Positions 1-5,381 of a stretch of 5,776 nucleotides of DNA are shown here, piece after piece; position 1 is the first letter of the stretch; each line of letters begins with the position of its first letter. Under the pieces are notes generated by a model, which was given only the letters and a program-made list of their open reading frames with translations, made no database searches and was not told the origin of the DNA. The translations under genes and the position numbers were made by a program. The DNA is taken from assembly GCA_900543515.1 (NCBI GenBank), contig UQRW01000079.1, forward strand, positions 1-5,776. The letters are read 5' to 3'. The stretch is from an uncultured Collinsella sp. Its GTDB lineage: Bacteria; Actinomycetota; Coriobacteriia; Coriobacteriales; Coriobacteriaceae.

Positions 1-52
1 CGGACATGTGTTCCGAGCGGGCCCCTGCTGTTAGCTTGTGGCACTGAATAGT

Positions 53-520
53 TTAGGCTTCGTCGACGATCTTAAGGGCGCGCGTGTGATCGATCTCGTT
101 GAGGAGGTTAACGCGACGCTCGTGACGACCGCCCTCAAACTCGGCGTCGAGCCACTCGTCGACGATCATCTTGGCGAGCTCGGAGCCCACGACGCGGGCG
201 CCAAAAGCGAGCACGTTGGTATTGTTGTGCATGCGGGAGAGCTTGGCGCTGAAGGGCTCGGAGCACACGACGGCGCGTACGCCCTCGACCTTGTTGGCAG
301 CCAGGCTGATACCGACGCCGGTGCCACAGATCAGGATGCCTAGATCGACGTCGCCGTTGGCAACGGCCTTACCCACCTTGTAGCCGGCGATGGGGTAGTC
401 AAAGCTCTCGGAGGTGTCGGTGCCAAAGTTCACGACCTCGCAGCCGCGCTCCTTCAGGTGCTCGGAGATGATGTTCTTGAGCTCGACGGCGGCGTGGTCG
501 TTACCGATACCGATCTTCAT
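53..520 (-). CDS. rpiB: Ribose-5-phosphate isomerase B
   Basis: This cytosolic enzyme interconverts ribose 5-phosphate and ribulose 5-phosphate in the non-oxidative pentose phosphate pathway. The 155-residue product matches the usual RpiB/LacAB length (about 150). Visible motifs are the N-terminal GNDHAA (residues 6-11, with the D8-H9 pair), the active-site loop CGTGVGIS (65-72) with catalytic Cys65 and Thr67, His98-Asn99 in RMHNN, and the phosphate-binding GGRHERRV (130-137). A cysteine at 65 places it with the E. coli-type enzymes rather than the mycobacterial type, which lacks that cysteine. The ATG is preceded on the minus strand by a GAGGA ribosome-binding site about 7 bases away. The gene diverges from the desulfidase-like gene and has no operon partner inside the window. 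A related activity (allose-6-phosphate isomerase) is possible in this family, but nothing nearby suggests it. Confidence 0.95.
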   Translation of the reverse strand: MKIGIGNDHAAVELKNIISEHLKERGCEVVNFGTDTSESFDYPIAGYKVGKAVANGDVDLGILICGTGVGISLAANKVEGVRAVVCSEPFSAKLSRMHNNTNVLAFGARVVGSELAKMIVDEWLDAEFEGGRHERRVNLLNEIDHTRALKIVDEA

Positions 521-580
521 GGATAGTTCCTCTCTGGTCTGTGCGGCGAGATTGCTAAAGGTTTTACCGCGTTCGACTGC

Positions 581-635
581 ATGATAGCGCGACTTTTGTG
601 TAAACGCTTGGGCGTTTTTTGGTCAAACGCTTTAG
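581..635. promoter_or_regulatory. Two LacI-type operator-like sites upstream of rpiB
   Basis: The octamer AAACGCTT occurs at 602-609 and again at 625-632, 23 bases apart. It fits the AANCGNTT core seen in many LacI/CcpA-family operators. The wider sites read TGTAAACGCTTGGG (599-612) and GTCAAACGCTTTAG (622-635). On the minus strand, TATCAT (581-586) is a possible -10 box for rpiB, which would put both sites over or just upstream of its -35 region. A sugar-responsive repressor acting on rpiB is therefore a reasonable inference. No regulator gene is present in the window. The first site also forms a 6-bp hairpin followed by six T on the plus strand. Confidence 0.4.
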
Positions 636-662
636 CATGCAACAAGACCGGTTTCTCATGAA

Positions 663-694
663 TGAATGCCGTCAGTTTGCGCCTGAATGCCGTC
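663..694 (+). repeat. 11-bp direct repeat at 21-bp spacing
   Basis: TGAATGCCGTC is present exactly at 663-673 and at 684-694. The 21-bp period equals two turns of the DNA helix, so a regulator bound to both copies would sit on one face. The copies lie about 70-95 bp upstream of the likely transcription start of the desulfidase-like gene, a usual position for an activator. Regulatory function is inferred; only the repeat is seen. Confidence 0.45.
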
Positions 695-725
695 TACCGG
701 AACCTGGGTTGCGGTTTTTGATGCA

Positions 726-755
726 TTGTTATCAAATAAAAGAGCTAATTATTAT
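726..755 (+). promoter_or_regulatory. Candidate sigma-70-type promoter of the desulfidase-like gene
   Basis: TTGTTA (726-731, 4 of 6 consensus bases) is followed after 18 bases by TATTAT (750-755, 5 of 6). This predicts a start near 762 and a leader of about 30 bases. The stretch is much more A/T-rich than its surroundings. An AGGAG ribosome-binding site follows at 781-785, six bases before the ATG at 792. Confidence 0.45.
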
Positions 756-791
756 TGAGAGCCCAGCCCGTTATACAAGTAGGAGATACCT

Positions 792-2111
792 ATGCCTGCC
801 GATTCCCTTCGTGATGCCGCGTTTTGCGATGTTTTGAACCGCGAACTTGTTTGTGCACTCGGCTGCACCGAGCCCATTGCCGTTGCTTATGCAGCGGCGC
901 TGGCGAGCCAGACGCTCGGTTGCGAACCCGATCATATGGATGTTGCCTGCTCGGGCAACATCATCAAGAACGTCAAGAGCGTGACCGTGCCCAACTCGGG
1001 CGGTATGCACGGTATTGAGGCCGCGGCCGTGCTGGGTGCCGTGGGCGGCGACGCCAAGAGCGCGCTCGAGGTGCTCGAGAGCGTCGATGACGCGGACCGC
1101 GCCCGCGTGGCCGAGCTGCTTGCCGATGCGGACTACTGCGATGTGTCGCTTGTCGAGGGTGTGCCCAACCTCTACATCAAGGTGACTGCGACGGCCGGGG
1201 GCCATACCGCGGTCGTCGAGATTACCGATCACCACACTAATGTCACGTGCCATACGCTCGACGGTATTCCGGTATGCGGTAAGTCGGCGGGGGAGTGCGC
1301 CGCCTGCGCCGAGCGCGTGGTGGCCGAGCGTGCGGCAGATAACGCCGACACGCCCATGTCGATCGAGACCATCATCGACTTTATCGAGGACGGTGACATT
1401 GAGGACGCCCGCGCTGCCGTTGAGCGTCAGATTGAGCTGAATGGCGCGATCAGTGCCGAGGGTCTCGCGCACGCTTGGGGCGCCGAGGTGGGCCGTACGC
1501 TGCTGGGTGCTCGTGCCGATGACGTCGCCTGCCGCGCCCGTGCCCGTGCGGCCGCCGGGTCCGACGCCCGCATGAACGGTTGCGCGCTGCCGGTCGCCAT
1601 TGTGTGCGGCTCGGGCAATCAGGGCATTACCTGCGCATTGCCCGTCATGGAGTATGCCGAGTACCTGCGTTGCGACCACGAGCGCCTGGTGCGCGCCGTG
1701 ATGCTGTCCGATCTTATCGCCGTGCATATCAAGAGCTATATTGGTGCGCTTTCGGCGTTTTGCGGTGCTATTTGCGCTGCGTGCGGCGCCGGCGCTGCGA
1801 TTACCTGGCTGTGCGGTGGCACGCGCGAACAGATTGGCGCGACCGTCTCGAACACGCTCGGTAACGTGGGCGGCATCGTGTGCGACGGCGCCAAGGCGAG
1901 CTGTGCCGCCAAGATCTCGGCTGCCGTCGATGCGGCGATTCTGGGCCATGATATGGCCATGCAGGGTCGCGGCTTCCGCGCCGGCGAGGGCCTGATCCAA
2001 GATACCGTTGAGCAAACAATCGCCAGTATGGGCTACGTAGGCCGCGTGGGCATGAAGGACACCGACATCGAGATCCTCAACATCATGATCGGCAAAACCC
2101 AGGTGTGCTAG
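792..2111 (+). CDS. UPF0597/CyuA-type L-cysteine desulfidase (L-serine dehydratase alpha-fold, Fe-S)
   Basis: This 439-residue protein belongs to the UPF0597 family (E. coli CyuA/YhaM, Methanocaldococcus CdsB), related to the alpha chain of iron-sulfur L-serine dehydratases. Such enzymes release ammonia and pyruvate from cysteine (with sulfide) or from serine. Visible motifs are LGCTEP (23-28), SGNIIKNVKSVTVPNSGG (54-71), NGCALP (262-267), GSGNQGI (273-279), HIKSYIG (312-318) and GNVGGIVCDGAK (357-368). Cys25, Cys324, Cys364 and Cys371 reproduce the 40- and 7-residue spacings I recall for the four essential cysteines of archaeal CdsB (25, 282, 322, 329), so a [4Fe-4S] cluster is likely. There is no signal peptide, so it should be cytosolic. 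Many other cysteines (for example 328, 331, 341) are present. The gene appears monocistronic, with promoter and stem-loop flanking it. Cysteine versus serine as the true substrate cannot be settled from sequence. Confidence 0.9.
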   Translation: MPADSLRDAAFCDVLNRELVCALGCTEPIAVAYAAALASQTLGCEPDHMDVACSGNIIKNVKSVTVPNSGGMHGIEAAAVLGAVGGDAKSALEVLESVDDADRARVAELLADADYCDVSLVEGVPNLYIKVTATAGGHTAVVEITDHHTNVTCHTLDGIPVCGKSAGECAACAERVVAERAADNADTPMSIETIIDFIEDGDIEDARAAVERQIELNGAISAEGLAHAWGAEVGRTLLGARADDVACRARARAAAGSDARMNGCALPVAIVCGSGNQGITCALPVMEYAEYLRCDHERLVRAVMLSDLIAVHIKSYIGALSAFCGAICAACGAGAAITWLCGGTREQIGATVSNTLGNVGGIVCDGAKASCAAKISAAVDAAILGHDMAMQGRGFRAGEGLIQDTVEQTIASMGYVGRVGMKDTDIEILNIMIGKTQVC

Positions 2112-2138
2112 TTACGCGGTTTTACCAAACCGCGTAAC
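2111..2138. other. Perfect 12-bp stem-loop on the stop codon
   Basis: GTTACGCGGTTT (2111-2122) is exactly complementary to AAACCGCGTAAC (2127-2138) around a TACC loop. The first paired base is the last base of the TAG stop codon. No T run follows on either strand, so it does not look like a classic intrinsic terminator. It may protect the mRNA 3' end or assist termination together with the element immediately downstream. Confidence 0.6.
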
Positions 2139-2140
2139 CA

Positions 2141-2255
2141 GTCGACGCTGCAAATGCCCCTAAGCGGCAATCTGCCTTTCAATCGTCGGGCATGGCCAGA
2201 AGGCCTATGCCCTCCTCTTTCAAGGCACATTGCTCGCTTAGGGGCATTTTCGCTG
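2141..2255 (+). repeat. 115-nt nested inverted-repeat element, copy A
   Basis: The element runs from the box GTCGACGCTGC (2141-2151) to TCGCTG (2250-2255). Between them lie 98 bases that fold end to end. The outer stem pairs 2152-2166 with 2235-2249 (15 bp, perfect). A middle stem pairs 2167-2176 with 2224-2233, with one C-C mismatch. An inner hairpin pairs 2188-2197 with 2202-2212, with one bulged T (2206) and an AGAA loop. Unpaired conserved strands are TCAATCGTC (2179-2187) and the 2213-2223 strand, which with the last inner-stem bases reads CCCTCCTCTTTC from 2210. It lies between the convergent 3' ends of the desulfidase-like and HAD genes. A second copy of identical length is at 5233-5347. 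I do not recognise a named family; a structured RNA, a terminator and a small non-autonomous palindromic mobile element are all possible. Confidence 0.8.
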
Positions 2256-2300
2256 ACTTGTGCTCAACCTGCGGCGATATTTGGTTTGGAGAGAGGGGTC

Positions 2301-3059
2301 CTACGACAGTTCGTCGGCTACTTGGTGTTCGTAGAAGGCTTCGATTACGGCGTTAAAGTCGCGGGCGAAGTCTTCCATGGTTCCGCGCCAGGTGGCTCGG
2401 CCGGGTTTTCCCTGGCCAACATAGGCAGTTTGAATGCCGCAGGCGGGACTGGGGAAGTCGCGCTTGGGATCGTTGCCCACCATAAGGACCTCGTGTGGCT
2501 CGAGCCCCATCACCTGAAGCTGCTCTAGATAGTAGGTGGCATCGGGCTTGCAGCGGGTGGCGTTTCCCATGTGCGTCACGAGTTCAAAGGGGGCGTCGGC
2601 CAGGTCGCCCCAACCCATGCGGCACTCGATGGCCCCCTGGGGAAAGCTGGGGTTGGTAAAGAGCGCGCAGCGCAGCCCTGCGTCCTGTACGGCCTGGAGC
2701 GCGGCGTGTGCGCCCGGCATGGCGTGGGCGTTAATGATATCGTCGTTCTTGTACGGAAGAACTTCGCGGTCATAGTAGGTAAACGCCTCGTAGATGAGGG
2801 GATCGGAGAGGCAGATCCCGCATCGGCGCTCGACCTCTTCTTGGTAAAACTCAAGATTGGTGCGGTTGTCCGTGCCGCTGCGGCGATTGGCGTTGAGGTC
2901 GACCAGGATGGTGCCGAGGCGCGCCATCGTGCCACCGCGGCTGCGGCGCCCGATATCCGCGAGCATCGAAGAGACATCCTTAAAATAGCGAAGGATGAAC
3001 GCGTTGAGGTTGATGCTGAGAAGCGTTTCGTCCATATCGAAAACGACTGCTTTGAGCAC
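2301..3059 (-). CDS. HAD-superfamily hydrolase (phosphatase)
   Basis: This is a haloacid dehalogenase-superfamily phosphohydrolase of 252 residues. All four catalytic motifs are visible: motif I FDMDETL (7-13) with nucleophile Asp8 and acid/base Asp10, motif II Thr135 in LFTNPS, motif III Lys171 in CKPD, and motif IV GNDPKRD (195-201). About 100 residues between motifs I and II form the helical cap of the C1 type, giving the overall length typical of small-molecule phosphatases. The substrate cannot be named. I chose the GTG at 3059 because it starts directly before the hydrophobic strand of motif I and has a GAGAAAGG ribosome-binding site 7 bases upstream. An in-frame extension to 3230 exists, but it adds about 57 residues with no family resemblance. 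It diverges from rpsA and converges on the desulfidase-like gene. No signal peptide is seen. Confidence 0.9.
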   Translation of the reverse strand: MLKAVVFDMDETLLSINLNAFILRYFKDVSSMLADIGRRSRGGTMARLGTILVDLNANRRSGTDNRTNLEFYQEEVERRCGICLSDPLIYEAFTYYDREVLPYKNDDIINAHAMPGAHAALQAVQDAGLRCALFTNPSFPQGAIECRMGWGDLADAPFELVTHMGNATRCKPDATYYLEQLQVMGLEPHEVLMVGNDPKRDFPSPACGIQTAYVGQGKPGRATWRGTMEDFARDFNAVIEAFYEHQVADELS

Positions 3060-3345
3060 GCGGGCACCTTTCTCGAAAAATCGATCTAGAATCGTTGGTT
3101 CCGGATACTTTACCCCAAAGCCGAATGCCTGGCTGGTTATCGTCAAGTTGCGGAGACGTGTGTTCATAAGATTACGAAAAAGTCTCCACACGAGTAAAAA
3201 ATCGCAGTTCACGCTTGAAATCGAACTCATTTCCCCGTAACCTATACGAACGTGATTGCATAAGCGTCACATTAGTATCTGTCGGCTCCCGAGTGTTCCT
3301 AAACGTTGTGTGCTTGTCGCACCCTTCTGTAGGTCCTAGCAATCG
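3060..3345. other. Divergent intergenic spacer between the HAD gene and rpsA
   Basis: This spacer must hold the promoters of both flanking genes, but I find no convincing pair of boxes. TTGAAA at 3215-3220 is a good -35 match, but the sequence 17 bases on (TAACCT, 3238-3243) is a poor -10. TTGTCG (3314-3319) with TAGCAA (3337-3342) at 17-bp spacing is a weak alternative for rpsA. No RNA gene, transfer RNA or repeat is recognised. The reading frame that crosses 3060-3230 on the minus strand is treated as non-coding. Confidence 0.5.
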
Positions 3346-3370
3346 GGGCCCCGTAGTTCGAAAGGGGTCC
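3346..3370 (+). promoter_or_regulatory. Possible ribosome-binding-site hairpin in the rpsA leader
   Basis: GGGCCCC (3346-3352) can pair with GGGGTCC (3364-3370), giving seven pairs with one G-U and an 11-base loop. The right strand contains the AAAGGGG ribosome-binding site (3361-3367) of rpsA, seven bases before its TTG start. Formation of the hairpin would mask that site. The left strand also lies in a self-complementary CGGGGCCCCG (3344-3353). E. coli S1 represses its own mRNA translation, so an autoregulatory role is a sensible but untested inference here. Confidence 0.4.
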
Positions 3371-3374
3371 ACCT

Positions 3375-4541
3375 TTGAGTGAGATTCAGAACTCGTCCAT
3401 TTTCTCTCTTGACGATGTCAACGAGGAGGAGATGAACAACCTCATCGACGGTACGATTACCGACTTTGATGAGGGCGATCTCGTTAACGGCACTGTCGTT
3501 AAGATCGAGCATGACGAGGTGCTCGTTGACATCGGATTCAAGTCCGAGGGCGTTATCCCGGTCCGCGAGCTGTCCATCCGCAAGGACGCTAACCCTGCAG
3601 ACATCGTTGCACTCGGTGATCCCATCGAGGCTCTGGTACTCCAGAAGGAGGACAAGGACGGTCGTCTGGTCCTGTCCAAGAAGCGTGCCGAGTACGAGCG
3701 TGCTTGGAACCGCATCGAGGAGAAGTTCAACTCCGGCGAGAACGTCGAGGGCGAGGTTATCGAGGTTGTCAAGGGCGGCCTGATCCTCGACATCGGCCTG
3801 CGTGGCTTCCTGCCCGCCTCCCTCGTCGACCTCCGTCGCGTCAAGGACCTCACCTCCTACATGGGCACCCGCATCGAGGCCCGCGTCATCGAGATGGACC
3901 GCAACCGCAACAACGTCGTCCTCTCCCGTCGCGTCGTGCTCGAGGAGTCCCGTAAGGCCGAGCGCTCCGAGATCCTGTCCAAGCTCAAGTCTGGCATGCG
4001 TCTCCAGGGCACCGTTTCCTCCATCGTCGACTTCGGCGCCTTCGTCGACCTCGGTGGTATCGACGGCCTCATCCACATTTCCGAGCTCTCCTGGAACCAC
4101 GTCAACCATCCTTCCGAGGTTGTCAAGGTCGGCCAGGAGGTCGAGGTCGAGGTTCTCGACGTCGATCTCAACCGCGAGCGCATCTCCCTGGGTCTCAAGC
4201 AGACCACCGAGGATCCGTGGCGCGCACTGGTCAAGAAGTACCCCGTCGGCGCTATCGTCGAGGGCACTGTGACCAAGCTTGTCCCGTTCGGCGCTTTCGT
4301 CGATCTGGGCGAGGGCATCGAGGGCCTGGTGCACATCTCCGAGATGGCCAACAAGCACGTCGATCAGCCTTCTCAGGTCACCCACGTGGGCGACAAGGTT
4401 CAGGTCAAGGTCATGGAGATCGACCTCGACCGTCGTCGTATCTCCCTGTCCATGAAGTCCGCTGCTGAGACTCTGGGCGTCGAGATCGAGGTTACCCCGC
4501 TGCCTTCCGAGAAGAAGGACGAGGAGACCGACGCCGAGTAA
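3375..4541 (+). CDS. rpsA: 30S ribosomal protein S1
   Basis: This RNA-binding protein of the small ribosomal subunit helps load mRNAs for initiation. The 388 residues hold four S1 (OB-fold) repeats at about 35-105, 120-190, 206-277 and 290-363. Repeats 3 and 4 have the canonical FGAFVDLG...GLIHISE/GLVHISE signature, and repeats 1 and 2 are more divergent. This is the four-repeat form of Actinobacteria and Firmicutes, not the six-repeat E. coli protein. The tail (364-388) is short and charged, ending SEKKDEETDAE, and is shorter than the mycobacterial tail. The start is a TTG with AAAGGGG seven bases upstream; the first ATG is at codon 20, so TTG is favoured. Codon use is strongly biased to C- and G-ending codons such as GTC, CTC, ATC and AAG, as expected for very high expression. 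It is transcribed alone and ends at a strong terminator. Confidence 0.96.
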   Translation: MSEIQNSSIFSLDDVNEEEMNNLIDGTITDFDEGDLVNGTVVKIEHDEVLVDIGFKSEGVIPVRELSIRKDANPADIVALGDPIEALVLQKEDKDGRLVLSKKRAEYERAWNRIEEKFNSGENVEGEVIEVVKGGLILDIGLRGFLPASLVDLRRVKDLTSYMGTRIEARVIEMDRNRNNVVLSRRVVLEESRKAERSEILSKLKSGMRLQGTVSSIVDFGAFVDLGGIDGLIHISELSWNHVNHPSEVVKVGQEVEVEVLDVDLNRERISLGLKQTTEDPWRALVKKYPVGAIVEGTVTKLVPFGAFVDLGEGIEGLVHISEMANKHVDQPSQVTHVGDKVQVKVMEIDLDRRRISLSMKSAAETLGVEIEVTPLPSEKKDEETDAE

Positions 4542-4565
4542 ATCGGTTTGACGATCACTTGTTTT

Positions 4566-4600
4566 AAGGGATCCGTCCGCAATGGACGGGTCCCTTTTTT
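4566..4600 (+). terminator. Intrinsic terminator of rpsA
   Basis: AAGGGATCCGTCC (4566-4578) pairs with GGACGGGTCCCTT (4584-4596) over 13 bp with one G-U, around a GCAAT loop. It is followed by T at 4595-4600. It starts 25 bases after the rpsA stop codon. Confidence 0.93.
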
Positions 4601-4847
4601 GCATTTGCTGCTGAGGTGCGCGATGCCGCCCGGGCTGTCCACAGGCTATTGGGTTGTCAGTGCATGAAAAATGCCGACATCCCGCCTCGGGGAGGAGGCG
4701 GGAACACACCGAGTAGACGGAGAGGTGTGGAGCGCGGTCGCGTCTCGACTGACGACGTTGCCCATCGACAGGACCATTGTAGCGCATGGCGGTTCTTGGT
4801 TTATCGTGTCGAGCGTTTGCGTTGTGCCATTGCCTGCGGCAACGGTG
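4601..4847 (+). other. Non-coding stretch upstream of rnpB with two adjacent hairpins
   Basis: I find no supportable gene between the rpsA terminator and the rnpB promoter. Two hairpins stand close together. CCCGCCTC (4681-4688) pairs with GAGGCGGG (4695-4702), a perfect 8-bp stem with a six-base loop. CACACC (4705-4710) pairs with GGTGTG (4724-4729), a 6-bp stem. No T run follows either, and I cannot match the pair to a riboswitch or known RNA. An open plus-strand frame at 4616-4966 runs into rnpB and is not credible as a gene. Confidence 0.4.
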
Positions 4848-4856
4848 TGTTACACT
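4830..4856 (+). promoter_or_regulatory. rnpB promoter (extended -10)
   Basis: TACACT (4851-4856) has four of six -10 consensus bases and is preceded by TGT (4848-4850), the extended -10 arrangement. A weak -35, TTGCCT (4830-4835), lies 15 bases upstream. Transcription would start at about 4863, directly at the 5' strand of RNase P helix P1, so little or no 5' trimming would be needed. Confidence 0.55.
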
Positions 4857-4863
4857 CTTGCAC

Positions 4864-5227
4864 TGCTGAGTGGGCCAGACGGTCGCGCGATGTGCTGCTT
4901 GCAGCACGCGTGAGGAAAGTCCGGGCTCCAGAGGGCGGGATGCCGGCTAACGGCCGGGCGGAGTGATCCGACGGAAAGCGCCGCAGAAAAGAAGACTCCC
5001 ACCTGCGCCGCAAGGCGTAAAGGGAAAAGCTGAAACGGTGGTGTAAGAGACCACCAGCGTCGTGGTAACACGGCGGCTTGGCAAGCCCCATCCGGAGCAA
5101 GCGCGAATAGGAACGCTATGGGCCGGCCCGGTCCGCGTTCGGGTAGCGTGCGTGGAACTGCACGGTAACGTGCAGACAAGATAAATGACCGTTCACGACA
5201 GAACCCGGCTTATAGGCCCACTCGGCA
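4864..5227 (+). ncRNA. rnpB: RNase P RNA (bacterial class A)
   Basis: This is the catalytic RNA of RNase P, which removes 5' leaders from tRNA precursors. Landmarks are the P1 strand TGCTGAGTGGGCC (4864-4876) pairing with GGCCCACTCGGCA (5215-5227) through 13 pairs with one G-U, the strongly conserved GAGGAAAGTCCGGGCTCC (4912-4929), GTAAGAGACCACCAGC of the specificity domain (5043-5058), and ACAGAACCCGGCTTA (5198-5212) near the 3' end. The length of about 364 nt and the order of these blocks fit the class A form of Actinobacteria. The ends are set from the P1 pairing and may be off by a few bases. It lies alone, with its own promoter, and is followed after five bases by copy B of the 115-nt element. 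Confidence 0.95.
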
Positions 5228-5232
5228 ACTAT

Positions 5233-5347
5233 GTTGACGCTGCGACGGCGTCAGCTGGCCGATTTGGCGCTCATTCGTCGGTCGCCGCCATAAGGCGTGC
5301 TCCCTCCTTTTTCGGGCCAAATCGACTCAGCTGACGCCGTCTCGCTG
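5233..5347 (+). repeat. 115-nt nested inverted-repeat element, copy B
   Basis: The element runs from the box GTTGACGCTGC (5233-5243) to TCGCTG (5342-5347). It has the same length as copy A, and the two align without a gap. The outer stem pairs 5244-5257 with 5328-5341 (14 bp, perfect). The middle stem pairs 5260-5268 with 5316-5324 (9 bp, perfect). The inner hairpin pairs 5284-5289 with 5294-5300, with a bulged T at 5298 matching the bulge in copy A and an ATAA loop. Shared single-stranded strings are TCATTCGTCGG (5271-5281) and CCCTCCTTTTTC (5302-5313). Outer-stem bases differ from copy A at 10 of 14 positions per strand, but all pairs are kept. Confidence 0.8.
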
Positions 5348-5352
5348 TTTTT
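5244..5352 (+). terminator. Possible rnpB terminator formed by copy B
   Basis: The long hairpin of copy B starts 16 bases after the RNase P RNA and is followed by TTTTT (5348-5352). No other terminator is visible before the next gene. The hairpin is far longer than usual and six bases separate the stem from the T run, so this role is uncertain. Copy A has no such T run. Confidence 0.4.
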
Positions 5353-5381
5353 GCCTGGTCATCGGCAGCCTCATTTCTGTT

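Noticed and set aside
1..52. Possible start of a next minus-strand gene at ATG 7-5 downstream of rpiB
   Set aside because: Only two codons remain in the window and the ribosome-binding site is weak, so nothing can be supported.
602..620. Hairpin AAACGC-TTGG-GCGTTT with six T as an intrinsic terminator
   Set aside because: The stem is only 6 bp and there is no upstream plus-strand gene to terminate. The operator reading is favoured because the same octamer recurs 23 bp away.
771..2015. Long minus-strand reading frame (414 codons)
   Set aside because: It is antisense to the UPF0597 gene, which has clear family motifs. The minus-strand translation is low in complexity and matches no family; it is open because of high G+C codon use.
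3060..3230. Upstream extension of the HAD protein to an earlier start
   Set aside because: The added residues lack family resemblance, and a good ribosome-binding site and GTG sit exactly before motif I.
3251..3270. GTGA-N11-TCAC partial palindrome upstream of rpsA as a CRP-like site
   Set aside because: Only four bases per arm match and the 11-base spacing is wrong for CRP/FNR-type sites.
4636..4645. TGTCCACAGG as a DnaA box
   Set aside because: It has two mismatches to TTATCCACA and stands alone, with no cluster or AT-rich region nearby.
3336..4907. Minus-strand reading frame of 523 codons
   Set aside because: It lies antisense to rpsA and its terminator and runs into rnpB. Its sequence is a repetitive L/D/V-rich mirror of the S1 repeats, with no recognisable motif.
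4616..4966. Plus-strand reading frame of 116 codons
   Set aside because: It starts after the rpsA terminator, crosses the rnpB promoter and ends inside RNase P RNA. There is no convincing ribosome-binding site or family resemblance.
2179..5291. Tiny minus-strand reading frames inside both elements (MPDD-stop and MAATDE-stop) near AGGAGG
   Set aside because: Their ATGs are not at homologous positions, the distances from AGGAGG differ (19 and 11 bases), and the peptides are too short to support as genes.
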